From: a virus
Strand: one strand, 5' to 3'
Virus record (IMG/VR): IMGVR_UViG_3300032285_000935
Location: 1 to 39,417 of that record
Length of the DNA stretch: 39,417 nucleotides
Position numbers and translations under genes: made by a program. Shown in pieces: positions 1 to 6,991 of this stretch (its first letter is position 1; the number at the start of each line of letters is the position of its first letter). Below the pieces are notes generated by a model. That model ran no database searches, was not told where the DNA came from, and saw nothing but the letters and a program-made list of their open reading frames with translations.

Positions 1-574
1 CAAAAGCGTGATAGTAGTAGTTAGCATCTTGGGTAATAACACCGCCAGTTGCGTAAGCACCTACATCGGCGTTGGCTATGCCGTAGACGGTAAAGGTTGA
101 GCCAACACCAAGATTTTTTGATACATCTTTTAATAAAATAGAAGTAATTGCTTGTGGAGTCGCTCTCCATAAATGAACTTGTGATTCAACTGAGCCACTT
201 GCATTGCCAATACGACTTAATACAGTTTTGTAAGCTGTAGTATTGGCATAATTCATAACATTTATTTCGCAAGTAACTGGCGCTGTTGAATTCATAGTTG
301 AGCCATCATAATTTAGATATGTATATGTGGTTGAATTTTTGCCAGAAAATGCTGAACTGCCCGTACCCCACATACCAGTATCTGAATAAGTGCTAGTTGT
401 GTCTCCGTTAAATTGCATAACTAAATAACCACTGGCAGCAGATGAAGGAATTACAGAACAAGATATAAATAAATCTGTATAACCAGTAATACCAGTTAAA
501 TCTAAAGTAACGGAAGCCGCAGATGAACCAGTTACGGTTGTAGTCTTTAGCGCCACATAAGTATTAGTTGACAT
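1..574 (-). CDS. tail fibre / receptor-binding protein, C-terminus cut off by window edge
   Basis: The frame opens at ATG 574, after an AAGTGG-type ribosome-binding site, and runs off position 1, giving 191 codons. The product is rich in Ser, Thr, Gly and aromatic residues with alternating beta-strand character and no recognisable enzyme motif. Its last visible residues (YYYHAF) match an internal segment (YWYHAF) of the glycine-rich protein at the right edge. There the segment is followed by SSGTFTPAKG and a glycine-rich shaft, so the same continuation is expected here off the edge. The central part also resembles the neighbouring 191-aa protein (…FSLYGIK). It is the promoter-distal member of the visible late operon. 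Role as adhesion fibre is inferred from composition and position. Confidence 0.75.
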   Translation of the reverse strand, partial: MSTNTYVALKTTTVTGSSAASVTLDLTGITGYTDLFISCSVIPSSAASGYLVMQFNGDTTSTYSDTGMWGTGSSAFSGKNSTTYTYLNYDGSTMNSTAPVTCEINVMNYANTTAYKTVLSRIGNASGSVESQVHLWRATPQAITSILLKDVSKNLGVGSTFTVYGIANADVGAYATGGVITQDANYYYHAF

Positions 575-588
575 TATTTTACCACTTT

Positions 589-1164
589 CTACTTAATGCC
601 GTATAGGGAAAATTGGGTGTATTGATTATAATTAGAGCCATTACCAAATATTTTAATGGTGTTAATTGCTGAAGTAGATTGCCAAACTCCTGATTGAAGT
701 TCAATAAATTGACCGTCAGCGCCACCATTAGTATCAAAACCATCTAAAGTTTTAATAGTTTTGAATTTATTTCCATTGGCATAATCTAGTATATCTATAA
801 CTCCAGCACCAAAATAACTACCAGAACCTAAGCCGCCGCCACCCATAGCGATTGCGCTATAACTTGTTCCAGCCAAAGCAGAAGCGCCAGCAACAGAACC
901 AGTGCCGTAAAGATTATGAGCGTAATAATTAGCGCCAGTCGTATCTGAATTGAATTGAATTTTTTGATAGGTATTGCTTGCATTATTGGCAATAAATCTA
1001 ATCTGCAAATGCTTATATCCAGTCTGCGGAATAGCAGAGAAAGTAATACTAGAAGCACCACCGCTAGGTACGGTTACGGTAGATAACGCATCATAAGCAC
1101 CAGTAAGGTTAAATAGATGCCCCGAAATCTGCGAGGCAAACACGCCTGTCAGTAAGGGAGTCAT
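589..1164 (-). CDS. tail fibre-like protein (191 aa)
   Basis: ATG 1164 overlaps the stop of the upstream gene (TAATG), indicating translational coupling. The product is a Ser/Gly/Asn-rich beta-type protein. It contains an N-terminal segment GYKHLQIRF, an internal NYYAHNLYG, a glycine run near residues 108-117, and ends in QFSLYGIK. That ending corresponds to the STFSLYGLA segment inside the glycine-rich protein at the right edge, so this appears to be a free-standing copy of a domain fused into larger fibres there. No catalytic motif is seen. It is probably a distal fibre or fibre-tip domain; the function is inferred from position among fibre genes. Confidence 0.7.
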   Translation of the reverse strand: MTPLLTGVFASQISGHLFNLTGAYDALSTVTVPSGGASSITFSAIPQTGYKHLQIRFIANNASNTYQKIQFNSDTTGANYYAHNLYGTGSVAGASALAGTSYSAIAMGGGGLGSGSYFGAGVIDILDYANGNKFKTIKTLDGFDTNGGADGQFIELQSGVWQSTSAINTIKIFGNGSNYNQYTQFSLYGIK

Positions 1165-1622
1165 TAGGCTATGTCACCCACGATGGTGAACGTGTTGCTT
1201 GCAGTGCAGATTACTTGGGCACCAGCGTACTGGGCTCTAATTTTTGGAGCAGCAGCAGTTCCGCCAGTAGAAGTAATTGTTACACCTGAGCCAGCAGCGA
1301 AGGTTACTTGACCTGCACCAGTTTGAAGTACTGTAACAATATCTCCAGCAACATAGACTGATGGAGGGACTGTGATTGTAATTGCAGAAGCATTGTTTGC
1401 TGTTACTACCTTGGAAGCATCTGCAGCAACAAGAGTATAGGTTGTTCCTGTTTGAGCATTAAGAGAAGGACGTTGTTTCATCAATGGTACGCCACCTGCG
1501 GTGGAACCATCATGGACAACTACTACTTTCTTATCGGTATCAACTGTGAGTTCAGCGTTCAATCCAGTGAATGAAGCGTGTTGAGCAGTTGTACCTCTGC
1601 GACGTTGAAATGCGAAGGACAT
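1164..1622 (-). CDS. tail fibre domain protein (152 aa)
   Basis: The chosen start is ATG 1622, which overlaps the previous stop as TAATG. A longer frame opening at 1655 would overlap the upstream gene by 34 bases and is less likely. The N-terminus (FQRRRGTTAQH, then a segment ending DGSTAGGVPL) is typical of phage fibre modules with an RRGT start and a D-G-T/S-x-G-G beta turn. The remainder (TLVAADASKVV, AITITVPPS, GAGQVTFAAGSGVTI) reads as a beta-roll fibre shaft. It lies between a long Ala/Ser/Thr-rich fibre and another fibre-like protein. A structural role in the adhesion apparatus is likely. Confidence 0.72.
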   Translation of the reverse strand: MSFAFQRRRGTTAQHASFTGLNAELTVDTDKKVVVVHDGSTAGGVPLMKQRPSLNAQTGTTYTLVAADASKVVTANNASAITITVPPSVYVAGDIVTVLQTGAGQVTFAAGSGVTITSTGGTAAAPKIRAQYAGAQVICTASNTFTIVGDIA

Positions 1623-2962
1623 TAGATTGTACCCCAATCGGATATACTGACCCACGAAGCGGACGTTCCGTCTGTGGTAAGGAATTTGCCACTGTTACCA
1701 GTTTGTGTTGGTATGTAACTTGCAGCAGTTGTGGCGCTTGCTGCAGCGTTGGTAGCCGATGTGGCTGCATTGGTAGCAGAGGTTGCTGCTGCCGATGCTG
1801 AACTAGCCGCATTAGATGCGGATGTTGAAGCAGCAGATGCACTTGATGAGGCGTTGCTTGCATAAGTAGAAGCATTGGTTGCTGAGTTAGAAGCAGATGT
1901 TGCACTTGAACCAGCATTGGTTGCGTAAGTTGCTGCACTATCTGCAACGGTTGAGATGCTGATGTACGTAGCAGTTGTACTATCAGTATCAGTAATTGCA
2001 CCCATATCACGGACAAGACCAGAACCAGTCATACCAGTAATTGTGGTTATAGCATTAGTTGCAGTCGACGCAGAACCAGATGCTGAGGTTGCACTTGATG
2101 CTGCATTAGTTGCTGATGTGGAAGCATTACTTGCTGATGTAGATGCAGCCGATGCGCTGTTAGAAGCATTAGTAGCATATGTGCTAGCAGAAGTTGCGGA
2201 GTTGGCAGCATTGGTTGCAGAAGTAGCCGCATTGGTTGCGGAAGTGGCTGCATCAGAAGCCTTGGTAGTTGCAGTAGTCGCAGAACTGGAAGCACTTGTT
2301 GCATAACCTGAGGCTGTTGTTGAATAGCCAGAAGCAGACGTAGCAGAATTTGCGGCGTTTGTAGCACTTGTAGCAGCGTTAGTTGCGCTAGTAGCAGCAG
2401 CACTTGCACTAGAAGCGGCTGATGTTGCTGAGCCTAGGATTCCATCTACGTAAGTCTTGTTGGTAGCATCCCCACCAGCAGATGGTGTAGGTACGCTAGT
2501 AATTGTTGCACCAGAGATTGTACCATTTGTAATTGCTGGGGTAGTAATCGTTGGTGTTGTAAGAGTCTTGTTGGTCAAGGTCTTTGTATTTGTAGTTGTA
2601 ACTACATCTGCAATTGTAAGTCCGTGAGCAGTAGTAACATTTTCAATGTGTTGATTGGCTTCGCGATAATCGCGACCAATTGCCATGTGTCGAACAACTG
2701 CGCCAGCAGAGTGGACTTGGCCAGTAGAGCCATCAATGTTACGGGTAAAAGTTAGGGTATTGCCAGAGGTCGCGGTGACATCTACAATTTCTTCAAGGGC
2801 TGTATCTGGGTCAATGACAACCGTAAAGGTTTCTCCAGAGGAGATTGTAACTCCACCAAGAAGTGTTGTTGCAGATACGACTGTTGCAGACGTGGCAGTT
2901 GAGTTAAGACCTGCACTCAATGTTGTTTGCTGAGAACGGGAGGAGTATTTTCTTGTTGTCAT
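1622..2962 (-). CDS. long Ala/Ser/Thr-rich tail fibre protein (446 aa)
   Basis: Residues about 1-110 form a beta-rich head with a FTVVIDPDTALEEIVDV segment. Residues about 125-165 hold the Thr/Ile repeat NKTLTTPTITTPAI, common in phage fibres, followed by ATNKTYVDG. From about residue 175 to 420 the protein is almost entirely Ala, Ser, Thr and Asn in SATNAATSATNAA-type repeats. The C-terminus (GKFLTTDGTSASWVS) is a typical fibre-tip motif. The repeat region also opens long spurious frames on both strands. The stop overlaps the next start. It probably forms an extended trimeric shaft; trimerisation is family knowledge, not visible here. Confidence 0.85.
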   Translation of the reverse strand: MTTRKYSSRSQQTTLSAGLNSTATSATVVSATTLLGGVTISSGETFTVVIDPDTALEEIVDVTATSGNTLTFTRNIDGSTGQVHSAGAVVRHMAIGRDYREANQHIENVTTAHGLTIADVVTTTNTKTLTNKTLTTPTITTPAITNGTISGATITSVPTPSAGGDATNKTYVDGILGSATSAASSASAAATSATNAATSATNAANSATSASGYSTTASGYATSASSSATTATTKASDAATSATNAATSATNAANSATSASTYATNASNSASAASTSASNASTSATNAASSATSASGSASTATNAITTITGMTGSGLVRDMGAITDTDSTTATYISISTVADSAATYATNAGSSATSASNSATNASTYASNASSSASAASTSASNAASSASAAATSATNAATSATNAAASATTAASYIPTQTGNSGKFLTTDGTSASWVSISDWGTI

Positions 2963-2970
2963 TTATTTAC

Positions 2971-3891
2971 CTATCGGCGGGCGTAGTGGACACGGATTGG
3001 GTAATGCCGTTGTTGTTCAATAATTTCCTCATCAAGACGTTGTTTGTACATCTGGAAGAGTTGCTTGGTAATACCAGAGGTAGAACCATAAGGACGCTTT
3101 GAATCTGTTTCATCTGCTTGAGGTGAAGTCATTGAAGCACGTGCTGGGTCAATGAACTGCATCAAACGATAACAAGCACCAAGGACTACAACGTCCTTAG
3201 TTGATTCTTGGTATCCAAGGTCTGTTAGTGTCTCATCGTTAGATGCAAAATAATCTGGGTCTTTTGCATAAATGACTTTTACTCTACGCCCCGGAGTAAT
3301 ATAATCTCCGACAGTAATAGTCTGTGCATCAGCACCAAACACTGTTTCATCTGCAGCAACATCCCAATCCCAGTGACGAACCGGAATCCATTCTTTGGTT
3401 GGGCCAGTTGATTGCCAAGATAATGATAGGATATTACGGATTCCCAAACCGTTGAATCCATAAGTATTCTTTGGAACTTGATATGTAAACTCTGTACGAC
3501 CTACTGAATAAAGAACAGAGGACATAGCCTTGACTGTATCATTAATAGCACGTCGGATAGCAGAGCGAGGAAATGTAGGGCTTACTGTAACCTTATCTCC
3601 TGCAGAGTGTGTAGTAGCAGTTGTACCTTGATATCCACGACCATAAGGAGATATTGTAGCAGTATTAGCAATACGGTCATAAGAATCAACCCACAATAAT
3701 TCTTCGCCAATTTCGATTGTACCCTTACCGATGTTTTCAGTAGAACCCAATTGAAGGATTGTAGGCGAAGCAATAGTAGATGTGGTGCTGGTCACATTGG
3801 CTGTGAGGTGAGTAGCGCGGTCTTGTTGAAGTGTGTAACCTGAAAGGTTATAGGATACTTCGTCCATTAGGGTTGCTAAAGATGAACTCAT
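2971..3891 (-). CDS. putative head-tail connector / tail adaptor protein (306 aa)
   Basis: The protein starts with a helical segment (SLATLMDEVSYNLSGY). A beta-rich middle (TIEIGEELLWVDSYD, YGRGYQGTTATTHSAGDKVTV) resembles fibre-attached beta domains. A helical part (FPRSAIRRAINDTVKAM) follows, and the basic C-terminus contains QLFQMYKQRLDEEIIEQQRHYP. Helix-rich ends enclosing a beta insert, and position between virion genes and fibres, fit a connector or adaptor that links portal and tail. The assignment is by context and composition; no diagnostic motif was recognised. ATG 3891 overlaps the upstream stop at 3888 by four bases. Confidence 0.55.
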   Translation of the reverse strand: MSSSLATLMDEVSYNLSGYTLQQDRATHLTANVTSTTSTIASPTILQLGSTENIGKGTIEIGEELLWVDSYDRIANTATISPYGRGYQGTTATTHSAGDKVTVSPTFPRSAIRRAINDTVKAMSSVLYSVGRTEFTYQVPKNTYGFNGLGIRNILSLSWQSTGPTKEWIPVRHWDWDVAADETVFGADAQTITVGDYITPGRRVKVIYAKDPDYFASNDETLTDLGYQESTKDVVVLGACYRLMQFIDPARASMTSPQADETDSKRPYGSTSGITKQLFQMYKQRLDEEIIEQQRHYPIRVHYARR

Positions 3892-4163
3892 AGGTTTATG
3901 CTCCGTAATGCTGACACAGGAGCCTTGCCTGTAGTGCCCGCTAACTCGTTACAAACGGCCTGTAAGCCCTTGTAATCCTTTGGTTGACGTGAGGAACTGG
4001 CCTTGACATTAAGAGCCCCTACGACGCCTAGACCTGTAGTCCCAGCCCATTTATTGGCTGCTCCTTGTTCGTCTAGAAATAGGGTACGGTTAGGGTATGT
4101 GCCACCATTGGCAAGTCTATTCAACTCACCGCAAAATTCACTACCAGCGAAACCAGTTGCCAT
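3888..4163 (-). CDS. small virion-module protein, unknown (91 aa)
   Basis: I do not recognise a named family. The sequence begins MATGFAGSEFCGELNRLANGG and contains a Gly/Ala-rich middle (GTTGLGVVGALNVKA) and the element YKGLQAVCNELAGTTG. LNRLANGG and CNELAGTTG look like two copies of a short helix-plus-glycine-turn unit, each preceded by a Cys. It is co-transcribed with the connector-like gene (ATGA overlap) and the basic protein upstream. A structural or head-tail completion role is only an inference from its place. Confidence 0.6.
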   Translation of the reverse strand: MATGFAGSEFCGELNRLANGGTYPNRTLFLDEQGAANKWAGTTGLGVVGALNVKASSSRQPKDYKGLQAVCNELAGTTGKAPVSALRSINL

Positions 4164-4175
4164 TGTCTACCTCTC

Positions 4176-4466
4176 TTACTTAGATTTATTTCTCTTTGAA
4201 ATTGCTGCTGCTTTTTTCTTTGCATCTGCTTTAGATGATGCGCCCCACGCTTGTAGGGATAAAAGCAATCTTGTAGGTTCACCGTTAGGTTTTCTTTCAG
4301 GCCCCGGTGCATTACCCATACGAGCAAGGAATGATGCTCTACGAGGATTATCTCCTGACTTAACAGGAGGCCTTAGGGTTCCACCCTTATATGATGCTCT
4401 GCCTTTGGCATTCAATCCACCATTTGGATTCTTGCCTTCTTTACGTTGCCATGCTGGAGATGTCAT
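4176..4466 (-). CDS. basic conserved phage protein, DUF6321-like (96 aa)
   Basis: The motif series AWQRKEGKNPNGGLNAKGRASY, PPVKSGDNPRRASFLARMG, GPERKPNGEPTRL and LSLQAWGASSKADAKKKAA is one I associate with the DUF6321 family, found widely in aquatic phages; the family name is from memory. The protein is strongly basic (many Lys and Arg) with an Ala/Lys-rich C-terminal tail, suggesting nucleic-acid contact. Its position, between a glycosyltransferase and the connector region, puts it in the virion operon. The biochemical function of the family is not known to me. Confidence 0.75.
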   Translation of the reverse strand: MTSPAWQRKEGKNPNGGLNAKGRASYKGGTLRPPVKSGDNPRRASFLARMGNAPGPERKPNGEPTRLLLSLQAWGASSKADAKKKAAAISKRNKSK

Positions 4467-4473
4467 ATGCTAC

Positions 4474-5196
4474 CTACCTTGGTGTAATAATTTTGCTCTT
4501 AGGTTTAGCCTGTACCTTAGGCTTCTCTAAGAATGCTTTGTAGTAATGTTCGTCAAATGAGAATCGCTTCATGTGTGGGACTAGGGCTGAGGTGTCGCAC
4601 CATAGTGGTACTTCTGCCTTGCCAGCCAACATATAGAAGTAAACATCCTCACCGATAAAGGTATTATCAATTCCTGCCTCAGCAAAGAATGGAGTACCTT
4701 CTGGAAGAATCTCTTTAATCTTTTCTACTGCACTGCGGTGCATTAGGACAAATCCAAACCCTGCTGCATCAACCTTCATAAAACTATTCTCAGGTAGTGG
4801 GTGAACTGCATTGATTGTAAATGCACCTTCACGCTCTACAAAATTGTAGATGGTTGGAAGTGGAACCATAAGTGGTTCCTCTGGAGTTGTGGTTGTAAAG
4901 TAAACTCCAGTCAAGAGTGGCTTAGTTAAAGCATCTCTCTTATTCCAAAGTTTTAAAAATGTTTCTGGGCTAATAACTACGTCCGAGTCTACCCACAAAA
5001 GCCAATCAGACTTATTGTTATCATACCAATAGTTGATGACCTTGTTACGCTGTCTTGCTATTTGATTTCCATTGCTACGCAATGTAGTCTCAAATTTTAC
5101 TCCTGAACGCAAGAGGACATCGGTAACGCCTTGCATAAAGCGACCATCTACGTTACCGTTGTCACACCAAGCGATTGCTACTGTTTCTTGTTCCAT
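4474..5196 (-). CDS. GT-A fold glycosyltransferase-like protein (240 aa)
   Basis: The N-terminus (TVAIAWCDNGNVDGRFMQGVTDVLL) reads as the nucleotide-sugar-binding strand/helix of GT-A enzymes. The sequence LLWVDSDVVISPETF near residues 66-80 carries the DxD motif used to hold the metal and sugar nucleotide. A conserved acidic GEDVYF follows around residues 183-188, with CDTSALVPHMKRF beyond. The length suits small phage-borne GT2-like enzymes. The start follows an AGGGGACA ribosome-binding site. It could glycosylate virion proteins or a host surface polymer. Embedding in the structural operon favours the virion, but the acceptor cannot be read from sequence. Confidence 0.8.
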   Translation of the reverse strand: MEQETVAIAWCDNGNVDGRFMQGVTDVLLRSGVKFETTLRSNGNQIARQRNKVINYWYDNNKSDWLLWVDSDVVISPETFLKLWNKRDALTKPLLTGVYFTTTTPEEPLMVPLPTIYNFVEREGAFTINAVHPLPENSFMKVDAAGFGFVLMHRSAVEKIKEILPEGTPFFAEAGIDNTFIGEDVYFYMLAGKAEVPLWCDTSALVPHMKRFSFDEHYYKAFLEKPKVQAKPKSKIITPR

Positions 5197-5210
5197 TGTC
5201 CCCTGCTATC

Positions 5211-5492
5211 TTAGTAGTTGTACTTGCTTAACTTGTTTGGGATAACCGAGTTCTTGATAGGTCCCGGTGAGTTTTGCGCCTTGTACATTGCGTTCTGGTA
5301 GCGTTGGTCTCCGTACATACGACGAACACCTTCTACGAATGCGGTTGCAGTTGTATCTCCAGCACCACCAGCAGCAGAAGCGCCAGCGACAGAATTGAGA
5401 GCGCCTGTCATTCCCATTTTCTTGATTGTATCAATTGTGGATTGAGGAACTTTAACCTTCATATCCCAAGATGACTTGTCAATCTTTGCCAT
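5211..5492 (-). CDS. small virion-module protein, unknown (93 aa)
   Basis: No family recognised. The N-terminal third is basic (MAKIDKSSWDMKVKVPQSTIDTIKK). A Gly/Ala-rich stretch follows (SVAGASAAGGAG), then a helical, Tyr/Arg-rich region (VEGVRRMYGDQRYQNAMY). Its ATG directly abuts the stop of the lysine-rich protein upstream (TAA-ATG). It belongs to a run of four small basic proteins between the capsid and fibre genes. Possible roles include capsid decoration, DNA condensation or head completion, but nothing in the sequence decides. Confidence 0.6.
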   Translation of the reverse strand: MAKIDKSSWDMKVKVPQSTIDTIKKMGMTGALNSVAGASAAGGAGDTTATAFVEGVRRMYGDQRYQNAMYKAQNSPGPIKNSVIPNKLSKYNY

Positions 5493-5672
5493 TTACTTGC
5501 CCTTCTTTGTCACGCCAGAGATTTTCTTTAGACGTGGATTTGCCTTAATTGCCTTTGCTGATGCCTTGCGGGCACCTGCTGCCAAGATTGCTCCAGCACG
5601 TTCTTTAGAAATGCCTTGCTTCTTAGCAATACCTGCAGCGACTTTCTTAAAACCGGGATGTGCTGTTTTCAA
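5493..5672 (-). CDS. lysine/alanine-rich small protein, TTG start (59 aa)
   Basis: This gene is short. It reads from TTG 5672, which overlaps the TGA of the upstream gene (TTGA), to TAA 5493-5495. The product begins MKTAHPGFKKVAAGIAKKQG and continues with KASAKAIKANPRLKKIS. It has about 15 Lys, three Arg and one acidic residue, with helices rich in Ala. The coupled junctions on both sides and the lack of any other frame in the gap support it. The composition is that of a histone-tail-like DNA-binding peptide; function unknown. Confidence 0.7.
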   Translation of the reverse strand: MKTAHPGFKKVAAGIAKKQGISKERAGAILAAGARKASAKAIKANPRLKKISGVTKKGK

Positions 5673-6025
5673 TTGGTGTACCGTCTTCCTTGAAGGATTG
5701 CTCCACCAAGTTGTCCAAGTTGCTTATCTGCTTTTCTACCTGCAGCATCAGCCTTAGCATTTAATTCAGCGCGCTTCTCTGGTGGATATGATTTTGCATC
5801 CATTTGAGCCATAGTAGTATCAGCATATGCCTTTGCGACATCTTTGATTTCTTTGCCGACATTACCAACATATGAAGTCACTGTGTTTATTGCACGGTTA
5901 ATTGGATTAACCTGCTTATTGGTAATGCCCGGAGTCGTACGAGGATTATCCAAATTAGCGCGATTCCAAAGTGGGTCTTTATCTGCGTTGAATCTTTTTT
6001 CAACTGGTTTGTTGTTTGTAGCCAT
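5669..6025 (-). CDS. small virion-module protein, unknown (118 aa)
   Basis: No family recognised. The N-terminus is polar and basic (NKPVEKRFNADKDPLWNRANLDNPRTTPG). A middle segment, INRAINTVTSYVGNVGKEIKDVAKAYADTTMAQMD, is predicted helical. A Lys/Ala-rich stretch (KRAELNAKADAAGRKADKQLGQLGG) precedes the end. ATG 6025 follows the TAA of the 54-aa gene directly. It is one of four adjacent small basic genes. The DPLWNRANLDNPRTTPG part may be an unstructured arm. Virion association is inferred from operon position only. Confidence 0.65.
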   Translation of the reverse strand: MATNNKPVEKRFNADKDPLWNRANLDNPRTTPGITNKQVNPINRAINTVTSYVGNVGKEIKDVAKAYADTTMAQMDAKSYPPEKRAELNAKADAAGRKADKQLGQLGGAILQGRRYTN

Positions 6026-6190
6026 TTACTTCTTCTTTCCCATTTTCTTTACAGAAACTTTCTTAGCAGACTTGACAACATCTTTGATACCTTGCTTCTT
6101 TTCAAAAGCAGCCATCTTCTTGCCTTCGCCTTTTTCGTGAGCCTTCATCGCACCCTTAGATGCGTACATTTCTACTTTGCCTTTAGCCAT
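6026..6190 (-). CDS. very basic 54-aa protein
   Basis: The frame runs from ATG 6190 to TAA 6026-6028, and the next ATG follows immediately at 6025. The product (MAKGKVEMYASKGAMKAHEKG at its start, ending KKVSVKKMGKKK) has about 17 Lys and no Arg or Cys. ATG 6190 lies just after the upstream zinc-finger-like gene. It is too small and repetitive in composition to assign. Its high charge suggests it binds DNA or an acidic protein such as the scaffold. Confidence 0.65.
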   Translation of the reverse strand: MAKGKVEMYASKGAMKAHEKGEGKKMAAFEKKQGIKDVVKSAKKVSVKKMGKKK

Positions 6191-6191
6191 T

Positions 6192-6650
6192 TTATACTCC
6201 TAGTTCTTTCATTACTCCTGCGACTTTTTTGTCGATTTGGTGTGCTGGTGCCATCTTCTCAGAGTTATAGGCTTTGCCCATATTCTCAGAAGCGGTTCTT
6301 GCTGCTTCTATGTGTGCCCTTGTAGTTCCTCCGGGTTGAATACCTTCGGCTCTTGCCTTCTTGTATTCGTTTAACTCAGAGGTCCACTTCTTGTCTGGAA
6401 TGTCCCGAGTGGCATCTCCAGCATTCATTTGTAATGTCTTGACCTTGCAGCCAAAGCAATCACAATTTTCCTTACAGGGTTCCTTGACTATGGTATATTC
6501 ACCAAAGCCCGGCCATATAGTTGGTGATGTCTCATCACACTTTAGGCAACCGTATTCTATGGTGTATTCGTTTACATTACCATCTTCAAGTCTGTATTCC
6601 CATTTGGTTTCTTTACCAACATGGCCATTTACTTTGCAGTCATATTCCAT
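6192..6650 (-). CDS. Cys-rich, zinc-ribbon-like protein (152 aa)
   Basis: The N-terminal half has one Cys in MEYDCKVNGH, a CxxC-type pair (YGCLKCDE, residues about 34-37), then CKENCDCFGCK around residues 58-67. This could hold one or two zinc ions. The C-terminal half is helical and charged (WTSELNEYKKARAEG, ARTASENMGKAYNSEK). The start is preceded by AGGGGACA. It lies in the virion operon just beyond a 89-aa gene next to the capsid gene. I do not recognise a named family; a structural or assembly role is possible. Confidence 0.65.
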   Translation of the reverse strand: MEYDCKVNGHVGKETKWEYRLEDGNVNEYTIEYGCLKCDETSPTIWPGFGEYTIVKEPCKENCDCFGCKVKTLQMNAGDATRDIPDKKWTSELNEYKKARAEGIQPGGTTRAHIEAARTASENMGKAYNSEKMAPAHQIDKKVAGVMKELGV

Positions 6651-6658
6651 AGTGTCCC

Positions 6659-6928
6659 CTATGCTGTTTTAAAGTTAGCCTCTGTTACTCCGATATTTGC
6701 AGCAATGATTGCTGATTTGGTTGCACTATCTACAATGTAGTCACTACCACCAATGTAATATTCTTGAGCAGAGTTTACATCTGATTGCATTGAGTAACGT
6801 TCAATTTGATAAACGCCACCACGCTTTGCCACACTCACACCACGCTTTAGTCGGTAGAAGGTAAATAGACGTGATGCGCCTGATGGACCTTCTTCAACCG
6901 TAGGTGTTGAGAAAATATAATTAGTCAT
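6659..6928 (-). CDS. small protein downstream of the capsid gene, unknown (89 aa)
   Basis: The start has a strong AAGGAG ribosome-binding site. The product is beta-rich at its start (YIFSTPTVEEGPSGASRLFTFYRL), with the basic segment LKRGVSVAKRGGVYQIERYSM, then a helical end. The position immediately after the major capsid gene is often taken by head decoration or head completion proteins, so that is a reasonable guess. The sequence itself does not prove it. A stable hairpin (6951-6980) separates it from the capsid gene, so it may be expressed at a lower level. Confidence 0.6.
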   Translation of the reverse strand: MTNYIFSTPTVEEGPSGASRLFTFYRLKRGVSVAKRGGVYQIERYSMQSDVNSAQEYYIGGSDYIVDSATKSAIIAANIGVTEANFKTA

Positions 6929-6950
6929 TGTTCTCCTTAGTGGACTTACT

Positions 6951-6980
6951 CTAATGCAGGAGCCGAAGCCCCTGCACTAG
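6951..6980 (-). promoter_or_regulatory. stable UUCG-loop hairpin after the capsid gene
   Basis: On the minus strand this is a 13-bp stem (two G-U pairs) closed by C-TTCG-G, an exceptionally stable tetraloop. It starts 11 bases after the capsid stop codon. No T-run follows, so it is not a classical intrinsic terminator. A transcript stabiliser, processing barrier or partial attenuator is more likely. Confidence 0.7.
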
Positions 6981-6991
6981 CGTCAACCAAC

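Noticed and set aside
1622-2962. Long open frames on the opposite strand and in other frames through the Ala/Ser/Thr repeat gene
   Set aside because: They are created by the GCN/TCN repeat composition, give Val/Ala- or Leu/Gln-only peptides and lack ribosome-binding sites.
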